A DNA stretch of 64,000 bases from Edaphochlamys debaryana (lineage: Eukaryota > Chlorophyta > Chlorophyceae > Chlamydomonadales), in assembly GCA_016858145.1 (NCBI GenBank), contig JAEHOE010000006.1:1054001-1118000 (forward strand), in the 5' to 3' direction. The translations under genes were made by a program, and so were the position numbers. Of this stretch, positions 24,601 through 36,071 are shown one piece after another. The number at the start of each line of letters is the position of its first letter. The stretch's first letter is position 1. Under the pieces are notes generated by a model. It was not told the origin of the DNA. It searched no databases and saw only the letters and a program-made list of their open reading frames with translations.

Positions 24601-26571
24601 GACGGCGATCAGGAGGGTGAGCATCTACCGGTTATACCGGTACCGGAGGGGGCGGATGCCAGCTGTCTGCAACGCGCATCTGCACTGGCAACTGCCAACC
24701 TTTCCTTTTCCGATGGCTGCAGGACCCCGCGGCTCTGGCCACTTATCATGAGTCCATCACCGTGCTCTTCGCGGGTGAGCGGGCCCAAGGGCTTGGGGGA
24801 AGATGGGTCCTCATTGCAGCGGAATGCGGGAGACTGATGCCCAACGTAGCGGACCATCCCTGCCCTGACGTGCCCTGCCTCCCTCTGGCCCCTTGCTGGC
24901 TCTCCCCTCCCTCACCCCCCTACCTAAGCCCGCTGGCGCGTTGCGGGCAGCATGTCCTCAGTGCCCTCGCTCTGTCCCGCTGTCACCCTGCCAGTCCTTC
25001 CCTCCCCTCCCCCTCCCTCCCTCACCCCCAGACATCAAGGGCTTCACGGAGATGTCCAAGGAGGTGGCCCCCGCAGTGGTCATGACCTTCCTCAACGACC
25101 TCTACACACGATTCGACAGGTGCGTGGGGGCAGCGACAGGCACAGGGGGAGATCTCGCCTAGTCGCCCTCCTTCAAGTTGCCGCCTACCTTTGGCCCCCA
25201 CTCCGCAGCCTGACCGACGTGTACGGCGTGTACAAGGTGGAGACCATCGGCGACTGCTACATGGTGCGTGGGTGCCCCCGCCATGCTTCCAGGGAGGCCA
25301 CATGTGGTCCCGCTTGCTTGCAAGCCCCCACATCACTCCTCCCACCCCCGCCCCAGGTGGCCGGCGGTCTGATGGCGCGCGACGAGGACGGCTACGGTCG
25401 GGCGGTGCGGGGCGAGGGCAACAGCGACCCGCTGCACGCCATGCGCGTGGTGGCCTTTGCGAGGGCCATGCTGGAGGAGGCGGCAAAGGTGGCGCTGCCA
25501 AACACGGGGGAGCCGGTCAAGGTGGGGAGCGGGGGGCGGGAGATGGGCATTGGGAGGACGAAACCTGAGCTAGGTGGTACCGTCTTGTGCTGACGCCGTT
25601 TGTCTCTCCTCCCTGCCTTCCCCAGCTGCGTGTGGGCGTCCACAGCGGCCCCGCCACCTCTGGAGTGGTGGGGCAGAAGATGCCGCGGTGGGTAGAGGGT
25701 GGGTAGAGGGTAGAGGGTAGAGGGTAAGCAGGGGCGCAGGGCGGGTGGGGCTTGCCAGTGCTTGCCTTCTCAACGCCGGCTGACGTATCGTTCTTGTCCT
25801 CCCATTGGCTCCCAGGTTCTGTCTGTTTGGAGACACGGTCAACACCGCCAGCCGTATGGTGAGAGGCTCGGGTCCTCCTGTTGGCCTGGTGACACAAAGC
25901 CCCTGTGCCTCACAGCCCCCTTACCTCTTCCCCTCCCCCTTCCTGGCCCCTCCCTCTCCCCCCCTCCCCCCCTCCCCCAGGAGTCCACCGGCCACCCGGG
26001 GCTCATTCACGTCTCCGCCGCCACCCGCCGCCTGCTGCCGCCCGAGGAGGACGCAGAGGGCTGGGCGGCCACGGGGGGCGTGGAGGTCAAGGGCAAGGGA
26101 CGCATGGACACGTTCGTGTGGCGACACGCCGATACCACGCACACTTCTGGGGTGCAACGGCGCCAAGCCGGGGTTGGGTCAGGAGCGGCGCCGGGGACGT
26201 CGTCGGGAGGGAAGGGGCTGCGCAGCGGGCGCCTTCAGCGCGCCATGCTCCTGGGCACCCTCACGCGCGCCATGACGGAGCACCAGCTGAAGCAGGAGGA
26301 GCTGCGGCAGAGGGTGGAGCGGGCGCGGGAGGAGGAGCAGCGGCTTGAGGCCTTGCGGGCCCAGAGGCAGGAGAGGCTAAAGATCACGCAGCTCAAGAAG
26401 GAGGTCACTGGGCATGATGAATGCGAGCATGCGTTGCCAGTGCGCCTGGGCGGGCTGGAGGCTGCAGGGGCGGACGGGGCCGTCCAAGGGCCGTCAGGGA
26501 GTGTCTTGCGTGGATCTGGGCTGGAGCCCGTCGCGCAGAGGGCTTTCAGTGCCACCAGCATGCGCCACTAG
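18609..26571 (+). CDS. PAS-containing class III nucleotide cyclase, guanylate type (copy B)
   Basis: Predicted 1,902-residue protein, the best-preserved copy. Exons: 18609-18657, 18748-18918, 19056-19366, 19456-19529, 19619-19703, 19793-20026, 20116-20195, 20307-20345, 20443-20584, 20705-21187, 21294-21705, 21900-24310, 24455-24616, 24723-24774, 25032-25119, 25209-25263, 25357-25521, 25626-25687, 25816-25858, 25981-26571. The start MGACCSRS is a classic myristoyl/palmitoyl membrane anchor. PAS front strands lie at about 309-348 and the PAS end (RRWHEVLVRPCPDP...VQTDVTK) at about 1466-1497. A linker with a poly-Ala run lies between them. Catalytic residues: Asp1569 and Asp1613 (metal), Glu1609 and Cys1694 (guanine choice), Asn1701 and Arg1705. 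A charged coiled coil (EHQLKQEELRQRVERAREEE) follows and could mediate dimerisation. No transmembrane segment was noticed, so membrane attachment would be by lipid. Confidence 0.88.
19048..20208 (+). repeat. inverted-repeat arm 2 (exons 3-7 of cyclase B)
   Basis: Partner of the arm at about 16090-17250, nearly identical in inverted orientation through exons and introns. The same block recurs directly in copy C at about 28680-30180, apart from a large CCCT-repeat expansion there. Boundaries are approximate. Confidence 0.8.
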
Positions 26572-28126
26572 GGATCTCTGTGCATGCCATGCCGTGGCCG
26601 GGTTGAGCAGCAACGGGTATTGCATGCAGGAACGGCGTCGTTGGCGGGATCCCAGGCCAGGCGGATTTGACGTGTCCGTATAACCTGCCGAGGCATTATG
26701 GCCGAGCGTGGGCCAAGTTGTTTTTCCTGTTTAAGTTGCATATTGCAGTGTGTGGAAAGCTCGCTTGTGCCTGTGTTAGGTGCTGGCAAGGCGGCTAGCT
26801 GCCGATAATGAGATCACTGCAGGATACGGCTAATACGGCGTGACTTTGCCCACCTGCAGCAGGGGCGAAACACTGCTTAACGCTCAAGGAGAATGTCGGC
26901 AACGGTGCCTGCTTGGAGGCAGGGTACGGCCTGAGCCCCGTGGCGCCCAATGGAGTTGTTAGAAGACCTTTTAAGTTGTGAATGCGGGGCACAGAGAGTC
27001 AATGCTTGCATCTTACATATAACAGGGCTGAAGCAGGGTTGTGTTCGTTGGGATTTAGCGCCCGGCCCGGTGCGCGGGCCCGGTCAGGTGGTTATGGCCT
27101 GCCAGGTGACTGTTGGTCACAAATGCGCTCTTGGCATTGGCAGGGGTGTGGACTGCGGAATAGATGCGGAGCGCTGGAGGAAAGGCGCTTATCTAAAGTT
27201 GAGCCCATAGTTGCCGCTCTTGAGAGCTTGATGTTGATGATGAAGCGGCCCCTGCTATGTCCGATGACCCCAGGGGTTGCGGGCGGGCCCCATACACTAG
27301 ATGCGGGGGCGTTGGACTCGGCCGTTCATGGGGGAAGGTCTAAACCGGAGGGGTTAATCGGCTCAGCCCTTTTCCGGGACGTACATCCCGCGTTGATTAG
27401 GTAGCGGTGTCAGTACCGTAGGTACGATACGCGTGAACCCTGGGAGGCCGGGGCGGCCGGGGCTCCTCATGCGACGGACTCGAGCTGGGCCTGTCCGGCA
27501 AGCACGGGTGGGGGGGTATTAATCTGTTGGGTGCCTATATACGATTGGGCGGTTCCTTTTGAACGGATGTTGTCCTCTGATTGACAGATGATATGTGCGT
27601 CGGTGCTTGCCCTAAGCCGCGGGGCTGAACTCGCAGTAACAGATAGCAGCTGGCGGTTGGAGGCCTGGAGGGGCGGAGGGCACCCAGGATGACGGTGGGT
27701 GGACCGTGCGTTGTTCAGAAGGGCGAGCAGAAGGCAGGGTACATACAGACGTGCAACTCCAGAGGGGCCCCCGCTGAGGCTTGTGCGCGATTGCGCTCTA
27801 GGTTACAGCCTTGGGGGCCTCCAGTGTTGGGCATCGGCGTCGAGGGTCGACACGGGGTCGAAGGTCTGGGTTGAGGGCCCGCAGTTCCGCCGTTTCACGC
27901 ACCCTTCCCAGCCCAACTACGACGGCACGCGGGGCCAAGGTTAAGTCAGACGCCAGACGCAAAACCAGGCAAAACTCGCCCCTGGCCTCCACAGGCTTTC
28001 TCAGGACTCGCAAGCTATGCTGAGCCGCGCCAGCCGGAACTGTGCGATGATGCGGGTCCAAGCTAAAGCCCCGACTTGCTTGTCGCTGACCCCGTCATGA
28101 GACGGGAGGCGTAGCTGACCCAGAGG
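26572..28126. other. intergenic region between tandem cyclases B and C; no gene seen
   Basis: About 1.55 kb that should hold the 3' UTR of B and the promoter of C. It is less GC-rich than the genes. No exon, RNA gene or TGTAA signal was recognised. It shows no obvious similarity to the A/B intergenic region, so the tandem duplication did not carry a recognisable promoter with it. Confidence 0.45.
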
Positions 28127-31100
28127 ATGGGGTCATGCTGCAGCAGGACTACTGAGGAGCAAGACAACCCGACAGCGAGCGAGAATGGTGCGGCCGGGTG
28201 GGCAAGCAAGCCCTCGACCGCATTGCCGCGTCGATGTAGTCTTGAGACGTCTCCCTTTCTCCCGCAGGCCGCCCCCACACCTCTAAGCACGCGCCAGGGA
28301 CTGATGGGATGGCTGCAAGGGGTGCAGACCGCCTCCTGGCCTCGGCTCGGCCAGGCGCACATGGCAAGCGTGGTGCTTCAGGGTTGCCGCCCAGCGCCAG
28401 CGCCGGCGCAGCTAGAGTGCCGCTTATAGAGCGGCTATGCGCTGGACAGGACGCTCACTGCCGGGAAGCTGGTGAGTAATATCGACCGAGCGGTGTTCCA
28501 CCCCTGCACCCATACGAAACGGCCAAGGTGAAGCCAACCGCCAACACCCACTGCGCCCCACCCGCGCGGGGTTCCTCAGCTGACTGTAACACGCCATCTA
28601 CACACTCAGGGCAACGCATCTCCCTCTTGTGGGCAGGGGAGTCCGGGCGAGTCCCACGTAGCCCGCCGCGCCCCTGCCTCCCTCCAGGCTCCGGCCTTGC
28701 GGTCCTGGACCGCGCGGCTCTGGAGTCGGAGCTGCGCGCCTTCCCGCAGCCCGTGGCGGTGCTGTACGTGTCGTACGTTGACACCGTTGACCCGGGCGCC
28801 GGCGCCCATGACAGCCTCATGCACAGCAGCATGGCGAGTCTGGCGGGGCGCGGCATGGACAGCACGCTGGCGCTCCGGCGGCACAGCGGCGACGGCGGCA
28901 CCCGCCTGGTGTTCTCCACTGAGGCGGGGTCCACGGCGGTGGGGTGCGTGCTGGCCAACACGGCGGCGGTGGAGGCGCTGCAGCTGCGGGAGGAGCAGGT
29001 GCGGGGGGGCACGGGGGTGGGAAGAGGAGGGACGTACACGGGCCCCGCGCGCTTCCCCCACCTGCCCTCCCTCCCTCCCTCCCTCCCTCCCTCCCTCCCT
29101 CCCTCCCTCCCTCCCTCCCTCCCTCCCTCCCCTCCCTCCCTCCTCCCTCCTCCCTCCCTCCCCTCCCTCCCTCCCTCCCTCCCTCCCTCCCTCCCTCCCT
29201 CCCTCCCTCCCTCCCTCCCTCCCTCCCTCCCTCCCTCCCTCCCTCCCTCCCTCCCTCCCTCCCTCCCTCCCTCCCTCCCCCTCCCTCCCTCCCTCCTCCC
29301 TCCCTCCCTCCTCCCTCCCTCCCTCCCTCCCTCCCTCCCTCCCTCCCTCCCTCCCTCCCTCCCTCCCTCCCTCCCTCCCTCCCCCTCCCAGGACGTGCTG
29401 AGCTTCCTGGCTCGCAGCTTCGCCAAGGACCCCAGCCTCAAGGTGCTCTTCCAGGACATCGTCAAGTGAGAGGGGGCAGGGAGGGTTGCAGGATAAGCTT
29501 TCCGAATGCACAGGGGAAGTCTGTCGTCTCAAGCCGTTCGCCTGCTGACCTTTGTCCGCCCCTGTGTCCTCCCCCCAGGCGTCTGCTCCAGGGGCAGCTG
29601 ACGACCGTGAACCACTTCGTGCCGGGGGATTTTGGGAGGGACCGGTACTTCCTATCCATGCGGGTGAGGGGGCGGGACGGGAGGGGGAGGGGGCGGGATG
29701 CGTGGCAAGGCACGGGAGCCCGATCCAGTGTGTGCCAATGCCTTCCCAACCTGCAGATCTCGCCCTTCGCATGGCGGATGGGTGCCGGGGAGGGCGCCGG
29801 TGGGCGGCATGGCGGCACGCTGCGGGGCCTGAGCCCGGAGTCCGGGCACCTGTGGACGGGGGACGGCCTCGCAACGGCAGCGAGTGCCTCGCTTGCCGGC
29901 GCCCCGGGGGCGGGTCCTGGCGGCGAGGGGGGGCCGGGGGGCGTGGCCCCAGCCATGATTCTGGAGCTGGACGTGCCGTACGAGGGCAAGGTGGGGCCGG
30001 GGCAGGGAGGGCAGGGCGCTGGCCAGGATCCCGGCTGTGTGGAGCGTCACGCCCTTCTCCCCTCCACCCTGCCTGTCAGGAGCTGGCCGCCCGGCTCCAG
30101 CGGGACTACATGTGCCTCAGCCACATCCCCTCCATCGTAGCCATGTTTGACGTGAACGGGTAGGATGCGGAGGGGAGGAAGGCGAGCCTGATGCAGGGAG
30201 GCAGGGTATCGGCACGCATGGCATGTGCCAATCCTTATCTAAGGTTTGACCCTTCCGCCCGCAGGCGTGTCCTGCACCAGAACAGCACGTCCTTCGCCTA
30301 CTGGTGCGTGCGGCTGGCCGATGCTCAGGCACTCGTACCAGGATGCTATGCAGCTAAGAGCCTTCACCTGGTGCTCTGCTTCTTTCATTTATGTCCCCAG
30401 GGGCAACGCCATGGGTGCACAGCCCTTCCACGGGCCAGGCGGTACCGGGCCTGGAGGGGCCGCGCTGGCGTTCCTGCGGAGCCTGCTGGCAGCGGACCCC
30501 AGCCAGGCGGAGGCGGCCATCCGGGCCGTGGCCGAGGGGAGGGTGAGCGGGCGCCGGGCTTGGGGGTCGAACGCACGAACGGCCAGAGCCAGAGCGGTTT
30601 CGTGCTGTATTCTGCTTGCAGGAGTGGAAGGGCTTGGCCCTGATGCCCGCCTCTCTGGCCGACAGCTTGGCGCCCTGCTGCGCATCACAGCCGAGCGTCA
30701 GCCAGGTTGCGGCACGCTTCAGCCGCTTCGGCCGTGCCTCGTCTCCCCCCGCATTCCTGTCCAGCCCGCCGGGTCAGCGCCCGGCTCCGGCTGTCCAGCA
30801 AACTCTCGTCAAGGCGCCCGCTGTCCAGAGCAACCTCCCGCACGCGACGCACCCGGGGGCTGTGGCACCCGGCGGGGAGCAGAATGCGCATGACTCGCCG
30901 CCGCACTCCGGGCAGCCGGAGGCCAACGGGACGGCGCCTCGACGGGGCGATGGGGCAACGAGTGAGCCGGCCGCCGTCCGTGTATCGACCGGTCGTACGG
31001 AGCAAGCAGGGCCTGCAGGGGTCGCGACGGGAGTCAACCGGGTGTCACTCGACACGGCAGAGGCACAGCCCCCGACCCGACTGGCCGCCTCTGCGGCGTG

Positions 31101-34100
31101 GTCCCGGCCGCCCTCGCTCCAGTCCTCCCGCGAGCGGCCCTCGGTCCCAGAGACCTCCACAGGCGCCTCGGGTGGCCGCCAGCCCTCAGGCCGCTCGACC
31201 GGCCGGGTCCTGGGCGGCTTGCCGGTGCCGCTTGCCCTTGACGTGGGGCTGGGGACAGGGCCCGACAGCCCGTTCGCAACCCCTGCGCAGGTGCGCGACG
31301 TGTCCTGCAGATGCTAGAGGCCTCCAGCTTCCAGGCCCCTCTCGCTTCATCTGCCCATGTATGCGCCGCTGCTGCTGCGCCACCCACCAACCCTTGTGCC
31401 GTGCTCCACAGATGGCGCCAGGGAGTCCCGCAACGCGGTCCCGTGTCTACCCGTGGATGCCCAGCCCCAGCGGCGCCCTGGAGCCCTCACGCGGCGCCGG
31501 CTCGGGCAGGGTCGCCTCCACCGCACGGTCCCTGAGCCACCTGCCCCTGCAGGGCAGCTCGGCAGACCGTGAGCCGCCAGTCGAAAAGGCGCTTTCGAAG
31601 CGTAACATCAGCAACACCAGCGTCGGCACGGGCCGGGGCAGTGGGGCCAGCAGGCTCGACAGCACGGACGGGAGCAACGCCAACGCCCTACACGGCAGAG
31701 ACGGCGGTGGCGGCGGAGGCGGGGCCAGGCCGCTGGTGGTGATGGCGGCGGCGGCCATCGAGAGGTGGTCGTCCCGGACGGGCGACACTGGCGGCGCTGG
31801 CGTCTTGCTGTGTAAGCAGTGGCGGTGGACGGTGGAGGATGGTCGGTTGATGGGGGCGGGTGCCGTGGCTCCGCCTTGCGCTCGTCGTCGGAGGTATGCG
31901 TGCAGCTTGGTATGGGCCGGCCGTCAGCGGCACCGCACCCCTGAGCCTTGTGCGTGTGCTTCCCGGTGCGTCCTTGCCTCCCGCAGTGACCACCACGGGG
32001 GAAGTGCCGCCCTCCCACGACACCGCCTTCTCCATCGAGTTCCTGAACGGCGCTCGCTCAGCCGCGCGGGGCCGGCACCCGAGCCTTCCCACAACCACAA
32101 CCACCTCTGGTGAACATGCTCCGCCTTACCAGCCCCCGGCCTGCTACCTCACGCCGCCCGAGCGGCGCACCTCCATCCGCCGCCGAGCCCTTCAGTCCGA
32201 GCTGGCCCCCGGGGAGTTGGACTCTCTTACACCCTCCGCCACCTCTGTTCGCTCTGCTGCGATATCAACGGCACAGGCGCTCGGCCAGCAGGCCCAGTCC
32301 CACCTGCTAGCCAAGGTGGGCCTGTCGCTTGCCGGGGCCCGCACTGGAAGCAGCAGCAGCCGCGGGGCGGCGGGTGCGAACGCGAGCATGGGTCGCAGCG
32401 GTCCCCTGCCCCCCCCGGAGCCGGACGTGCTGCTGCGGTCGCACAGTTGGAGCGGAGGGAACTCCAGCGGCCACGATGCCGCAGCCGCAGTCGCAGCAGC
32501 GGCAGCGGCGGCCGTGGCGGCACTGGGCTCTGGCGAGCCAGCTGCGGCTGGAGGCTTGGCAGCGGTGCCGGCGGAACCTCCTGAGGTCGAGGCGGCGGGG
32601 GCCGCTCGTAGCCCTGTCGGGGCCGTGCACGACTCCGCCCGCAGCCCTGGCGGTGCTGAGGCGGCATCCACCACAGCTACCGCCGGTGCCTATACAGATA
32701 CAAGCACCGCTGGGTCGGGCACAGGTGCAGCGGCAGGGGCAGGGGCTGCCAGCAATGGAAGTGTCGGGCAGCCGCTGCTGCTGCCGCCTTCGGGCGGCTC
32801 CAAAGCATCGGTTGACGGTTGCGAGCTGAGCCTCGCACTGCCCATGCTGTCCCCGGGCCTGCACATGGCGTCTCTAGACCGATCCGTGCGGGGTCAGGTT
32901 CAGAAGCCGCAGCCATCTGCGGAGCAGGCAGCGGGCGGGCTGCAAGGCCAAAGGCATCTTCCTGACCCAACGGGCTCTGCCCCCATGGTGGCGACCGAGG
33001 CTGCCAGCTTGGGCGGCAGTAGCCAGGACGGCTACAGCGGGCCGGCGGACCGGGACAGTCGCGGCGGCGCAGGCACGGACAGCCCGTCGCTGGCCTTCCT
33101 GATCTTCCAGGGGGCGTCATCGTCGAAAGACGCCAGCACTGGAGGCTTCTTCTTGTCCTCTGCGGCAGTCCGGCCGCGCCCCCGTGGTGCCATGCCGCGG
33201 ACCAGGTCCCTGGAAGCCGCGCGAGAGACCAGTGGGAGCCGAAGCAGCCACGGCGCTCCTTCACTGCCGCCCATCGCCGAGGGCCGCCACGCAACCACCC
33301 TCGCCCTGGCCCTTGCGTCACTGGAGGCATCCTTCACCCAAAGCGGCCCGGTCACGGGACGCAACCCGCGGCAACAGGCGGCGGAGAGCAGCGGTGACGA
33401 TCCCCTGCCGCGCCCCGTCACCACTCCTCAGCCCCAATTCGCCACCACCTCCACCGGCCCCTTCGCCGTCACGGCGTTCGGCGCTCTTCCGACCGCCCCC
33501 GCCGCCGGAGCCCCCGCCTCCAGCACCGGCCTGCAGCGGCGCGCGCGGGGCCTGCTGCGGCTGCTGATCACCACCCTGGGCAGCACCGCGGCTGGGCGGC
33601 GCACCCTGGCCTCCACCGGCGCCGCCAACCGGCTCCTCGACACGGAAGCCCTGCTGCTCACCACGCAGGGCAACACGGCCGCGATGGGGCTAACTGAGAC
33701 AGTCGTGCAGCTGCCGTTCAGCGCAGCTATGGTGCATGGCTTCGCAGAACCCATGTCGCCCCATGAGACGTCAGAGGAGACCGCCAGCGACGAGCGTGCC
33801 GGGCTGCGGGGCAGCGCTTACAACAGGTTGCTGAGGTTCGCGGCAAGACCGGGCGGCGGTGCGCCTAGCGTGCCCTGCCACGGCGTCTCAGGGAGAGGGC
33901 GTGCGGCGACTTGTGGGCAGCAGAGCGAAGGCGCCAGCCTGGGCCGGCGGTGGCACGAGGTTCTCGTCCGCCCCTGCCCCGACCCCCTGAGCTCGGAGCC
34001 CGCGGTCCTGGTGGTGCAGACGGACGTGACCAAGGCGGTGAGCTGACAGGGCAGTGGGCGGTGGGCGGTGGGCTTGGGCTTGTGTAGAATCTCAAGAAAG

Positions 34101-36071
34101 CTCGACGGACTTCTGGTTGTTCAGCATGTGTTTGGCCACAACCTCCTGGCTGCCCCGCCGGCCCCATCCCTACCCCCTCAGGTCCAGGCCGAGGCTGCGC
34201 TGGTGGCCGCTCTGGAGGCGGAGCACGCGCTGCTGTCCGACATGCTGCCCAGCCACGTGCTCACGCGCCTCACGCACGACCGGCGGGCGGAGGCGGCACA
34301 GAAGGGCGCCAACCCGCTGGCAGAGCTGACGGCGATCAGGAGGGTGAGCATCCAGCGACGGGGCAGATGCCAGCTGTCTGCAACGCGCACCTGCACTACT
34401 GGCAACTGCCAACCTTTCCTTCTCCGATGGCTGCAGGACCCGGCGGCGCTGGCCACTTACCATGAGTCCATTACCGTGCTCTTTGCGGGTGAGTGGGCCT
34501 AAGGCCTCGAGGGCTGTACCTAGGGCCGCTGGAGCGTTGCGGGCAGCATGTCCTCAGTGACCTCGCTCTGTCCCGCTGTCACCCTAGGGTGGCAGGCCTG
34601 CCAGTCCTTCCCTCCCCTCCCCCTCCCTCCCTCGCCCGCAGACATCAAGGGCTTCACGGAGATGTCCAAGGAGGTGGCCCCCGCAGTGGTCATGACCTTC
34701 CTCAACGACCTCTACACACGATTCGACAGGTGCGCGGCAACAGGCACTGGGTGAGATCTAGATCTCTCCTGCTCGCCCTCCTTCAAGTTGCCGCCTACCT
34801 TTATTTGTCCCTCATTCCGCAGCCTGACCGACGTGTACGGCGTGTACAAGGTGGAGACCATCGGCGACTGCTACATGGTGCGTGGGTGCCCCCGCCATGC
34901 TTCCAGGGAGGCCACATGTGGTCCCGCTTGCTTGCAAGCCCCCACACCACTCCTGCCACCCCCGCCCCAGGTGGCCGGCGGTCTGATGGCCCGCGACGAG
35001 GACGGCTACGGTCGGGCGGTGCGGGGCGAGGGCAACAGCGACCCGCTGCACGCCATGCGCGTGGTGGCCTTTGCGAGGGCCATGCTGGAGGAGGCGGCAA
35101 AGGTGGCGCTGCCAAACACGGGGGAGCCGGTCAAGGTGGGGAGCGGGGGGCGGGAGACGGGCACAGGGAGGAGTACACGGGTGCTAGCGTGATGCTAAGC
35201 GGGTGTTCACATGTGACGGGGTTCGTCGGGGTTCGTGGCCAAGCGTACTCCACGCTGCATCCCTGACCAGATCGCGCCCAAATGCCACCGGCCTGTCGCG
35301 ACTTTGCGACTTCGCGACTTGAACGTGCCGACCTTTGCGGCTTAAGCTCCCAACCATAAGCAGCTTTTCACTTATGAGCTAGCAATGTTTGCGCTTGTTC
35401 AGAATTCGCGACACATGTCAGTAGCTGTCTCAGGCGGTCATGGTCGCAGAAAAGCGCGCATGTGAACGCCCCCTAACGTTCTGAAGTCCTTCCCCGTCCT
35501 CTCTGCCTTCCCCAGCTGCGTGTGGGCATGCACAGCGGCCCCGCCACCTCTGGAGTGGTGGGGCAGAAGATGCCGCGGTGGGGCAGGGGCGCGGGGCGGG
35601 TGGGGCTTGCCAGTGCTTGCCTTCTCAACGCCGGCTGACGTATCATTCTTGTCCTCCCATTGGCTCCCAGGTTCTGTCTGTTTGGAGATACGGTCAACAC
35701 CGCCAGCCGTATGGTGAGAGGCTCGGGACCTCCTGGTGGCCTGGTGACACAAAGCCCCTGTGCCTCACAGCCCCCTTACCTCTTCCCCTCCCCCTTCCTG
35801 GCCCCCCCCTCCCCCCCCCCCCCCGGAGTCCACCGGCCACCCGGGGCTCATTCACGTCTCCGCCGCCACCCGCCGCCTGCTGCCGCCCGAGGAGGACGCA
35901 GAGGGCTGGGCGGCCACGGGGGGCGTGGAGGTCAAGGGCAAGGGACGCATGGACACGTTCGTGTGGCGACACGTCGAGTCTTCGGGACCGAGGGGGCAGC
36001 CCCGCGCGGCGGGGGCCGCTGCGGGCGCATGCTGCGCGCCATGCTCCTGGGCACCCTCACCCGCGCCATGA
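28127..36071 (+). CDS. PAS-containing class III nucleotide cyclase, guanylate type (copy C, tail shortened)
   Basis: Paralogue of B, predicted 1,739 residues. Exons: 28127-28187, 28268-28471, 28688-28998, 29392-29465, 29579-29663, 29757-29990, 30080-30159, 30265-30303, 30401-30542, 30622-31290, 31412-31811, 31987-34037, 34182-34343, 34437-34488, 34642-34729, 34823-34877, 34971-35135, 35516-35577, 35671-35713, 35829-36071. Start MGSCCSRT again suits double acylation. The split PAS and the catalytic residues are intact (Asp1522, Glu1562, Asp1566, Cys1647, Asn1654, Arg1658). Oddities: the usual acceptor before exon 20 is lost in a poly-C run, so the next AG, three bases on, must be used, deleting one Glu. 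The frame then runs to a stop at 36071, while the coiled coil conserved in B lies in another frame. The enzyme may still be active without its tail. Confidence 0.8.
29065..29389 (+). repeat. expanded (CCCT)n polypyrimidine repeat in an intron of cyclase C
   Basis: This stretch contains only C and T, almost entirely CCCT units with a few CCT and CCCCT interruptions, ending at the 3' splice site cccag. The same intron in copies A and B has only a few units. The minus strand is (AGGG)n, so G-quadruplex or triplex DNA is possible. Confidence 0.95.
35199..35473. mobile_element. 275-bp MITE-like insertion (Harbinger/Tourist-like) in an intron of cyclase C
   Basis: The ends are imperfect terminal inverted repeats: gcgggtgttcacatgtg at the left and, reverse-complemented, gggggcgttcacatgcg at the right (14 of 17 match). 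The element is flanked by TAA at 35196-35198 and 35474-35476. Copy A holds the matching empty site, with one TAA in the same intron context (gctaacgttctg). There is no ORF of note inside. A 3-bp TAA duplication fits the PIF/Harbinger (Tourist) superfamily; the family name is inference, the insertion itself is directly supported. Confidence 0.85.

Noticed and set aside
28455..29465. 336-residue minus-strand ORF with GGREGGREGG repeats, and the matching plus-strand PPSLPPSL ORFs
   Set aside because: These are translations of the intronic CCCT repeat read through with the flanking exons; splice sites show the repeat is intron.
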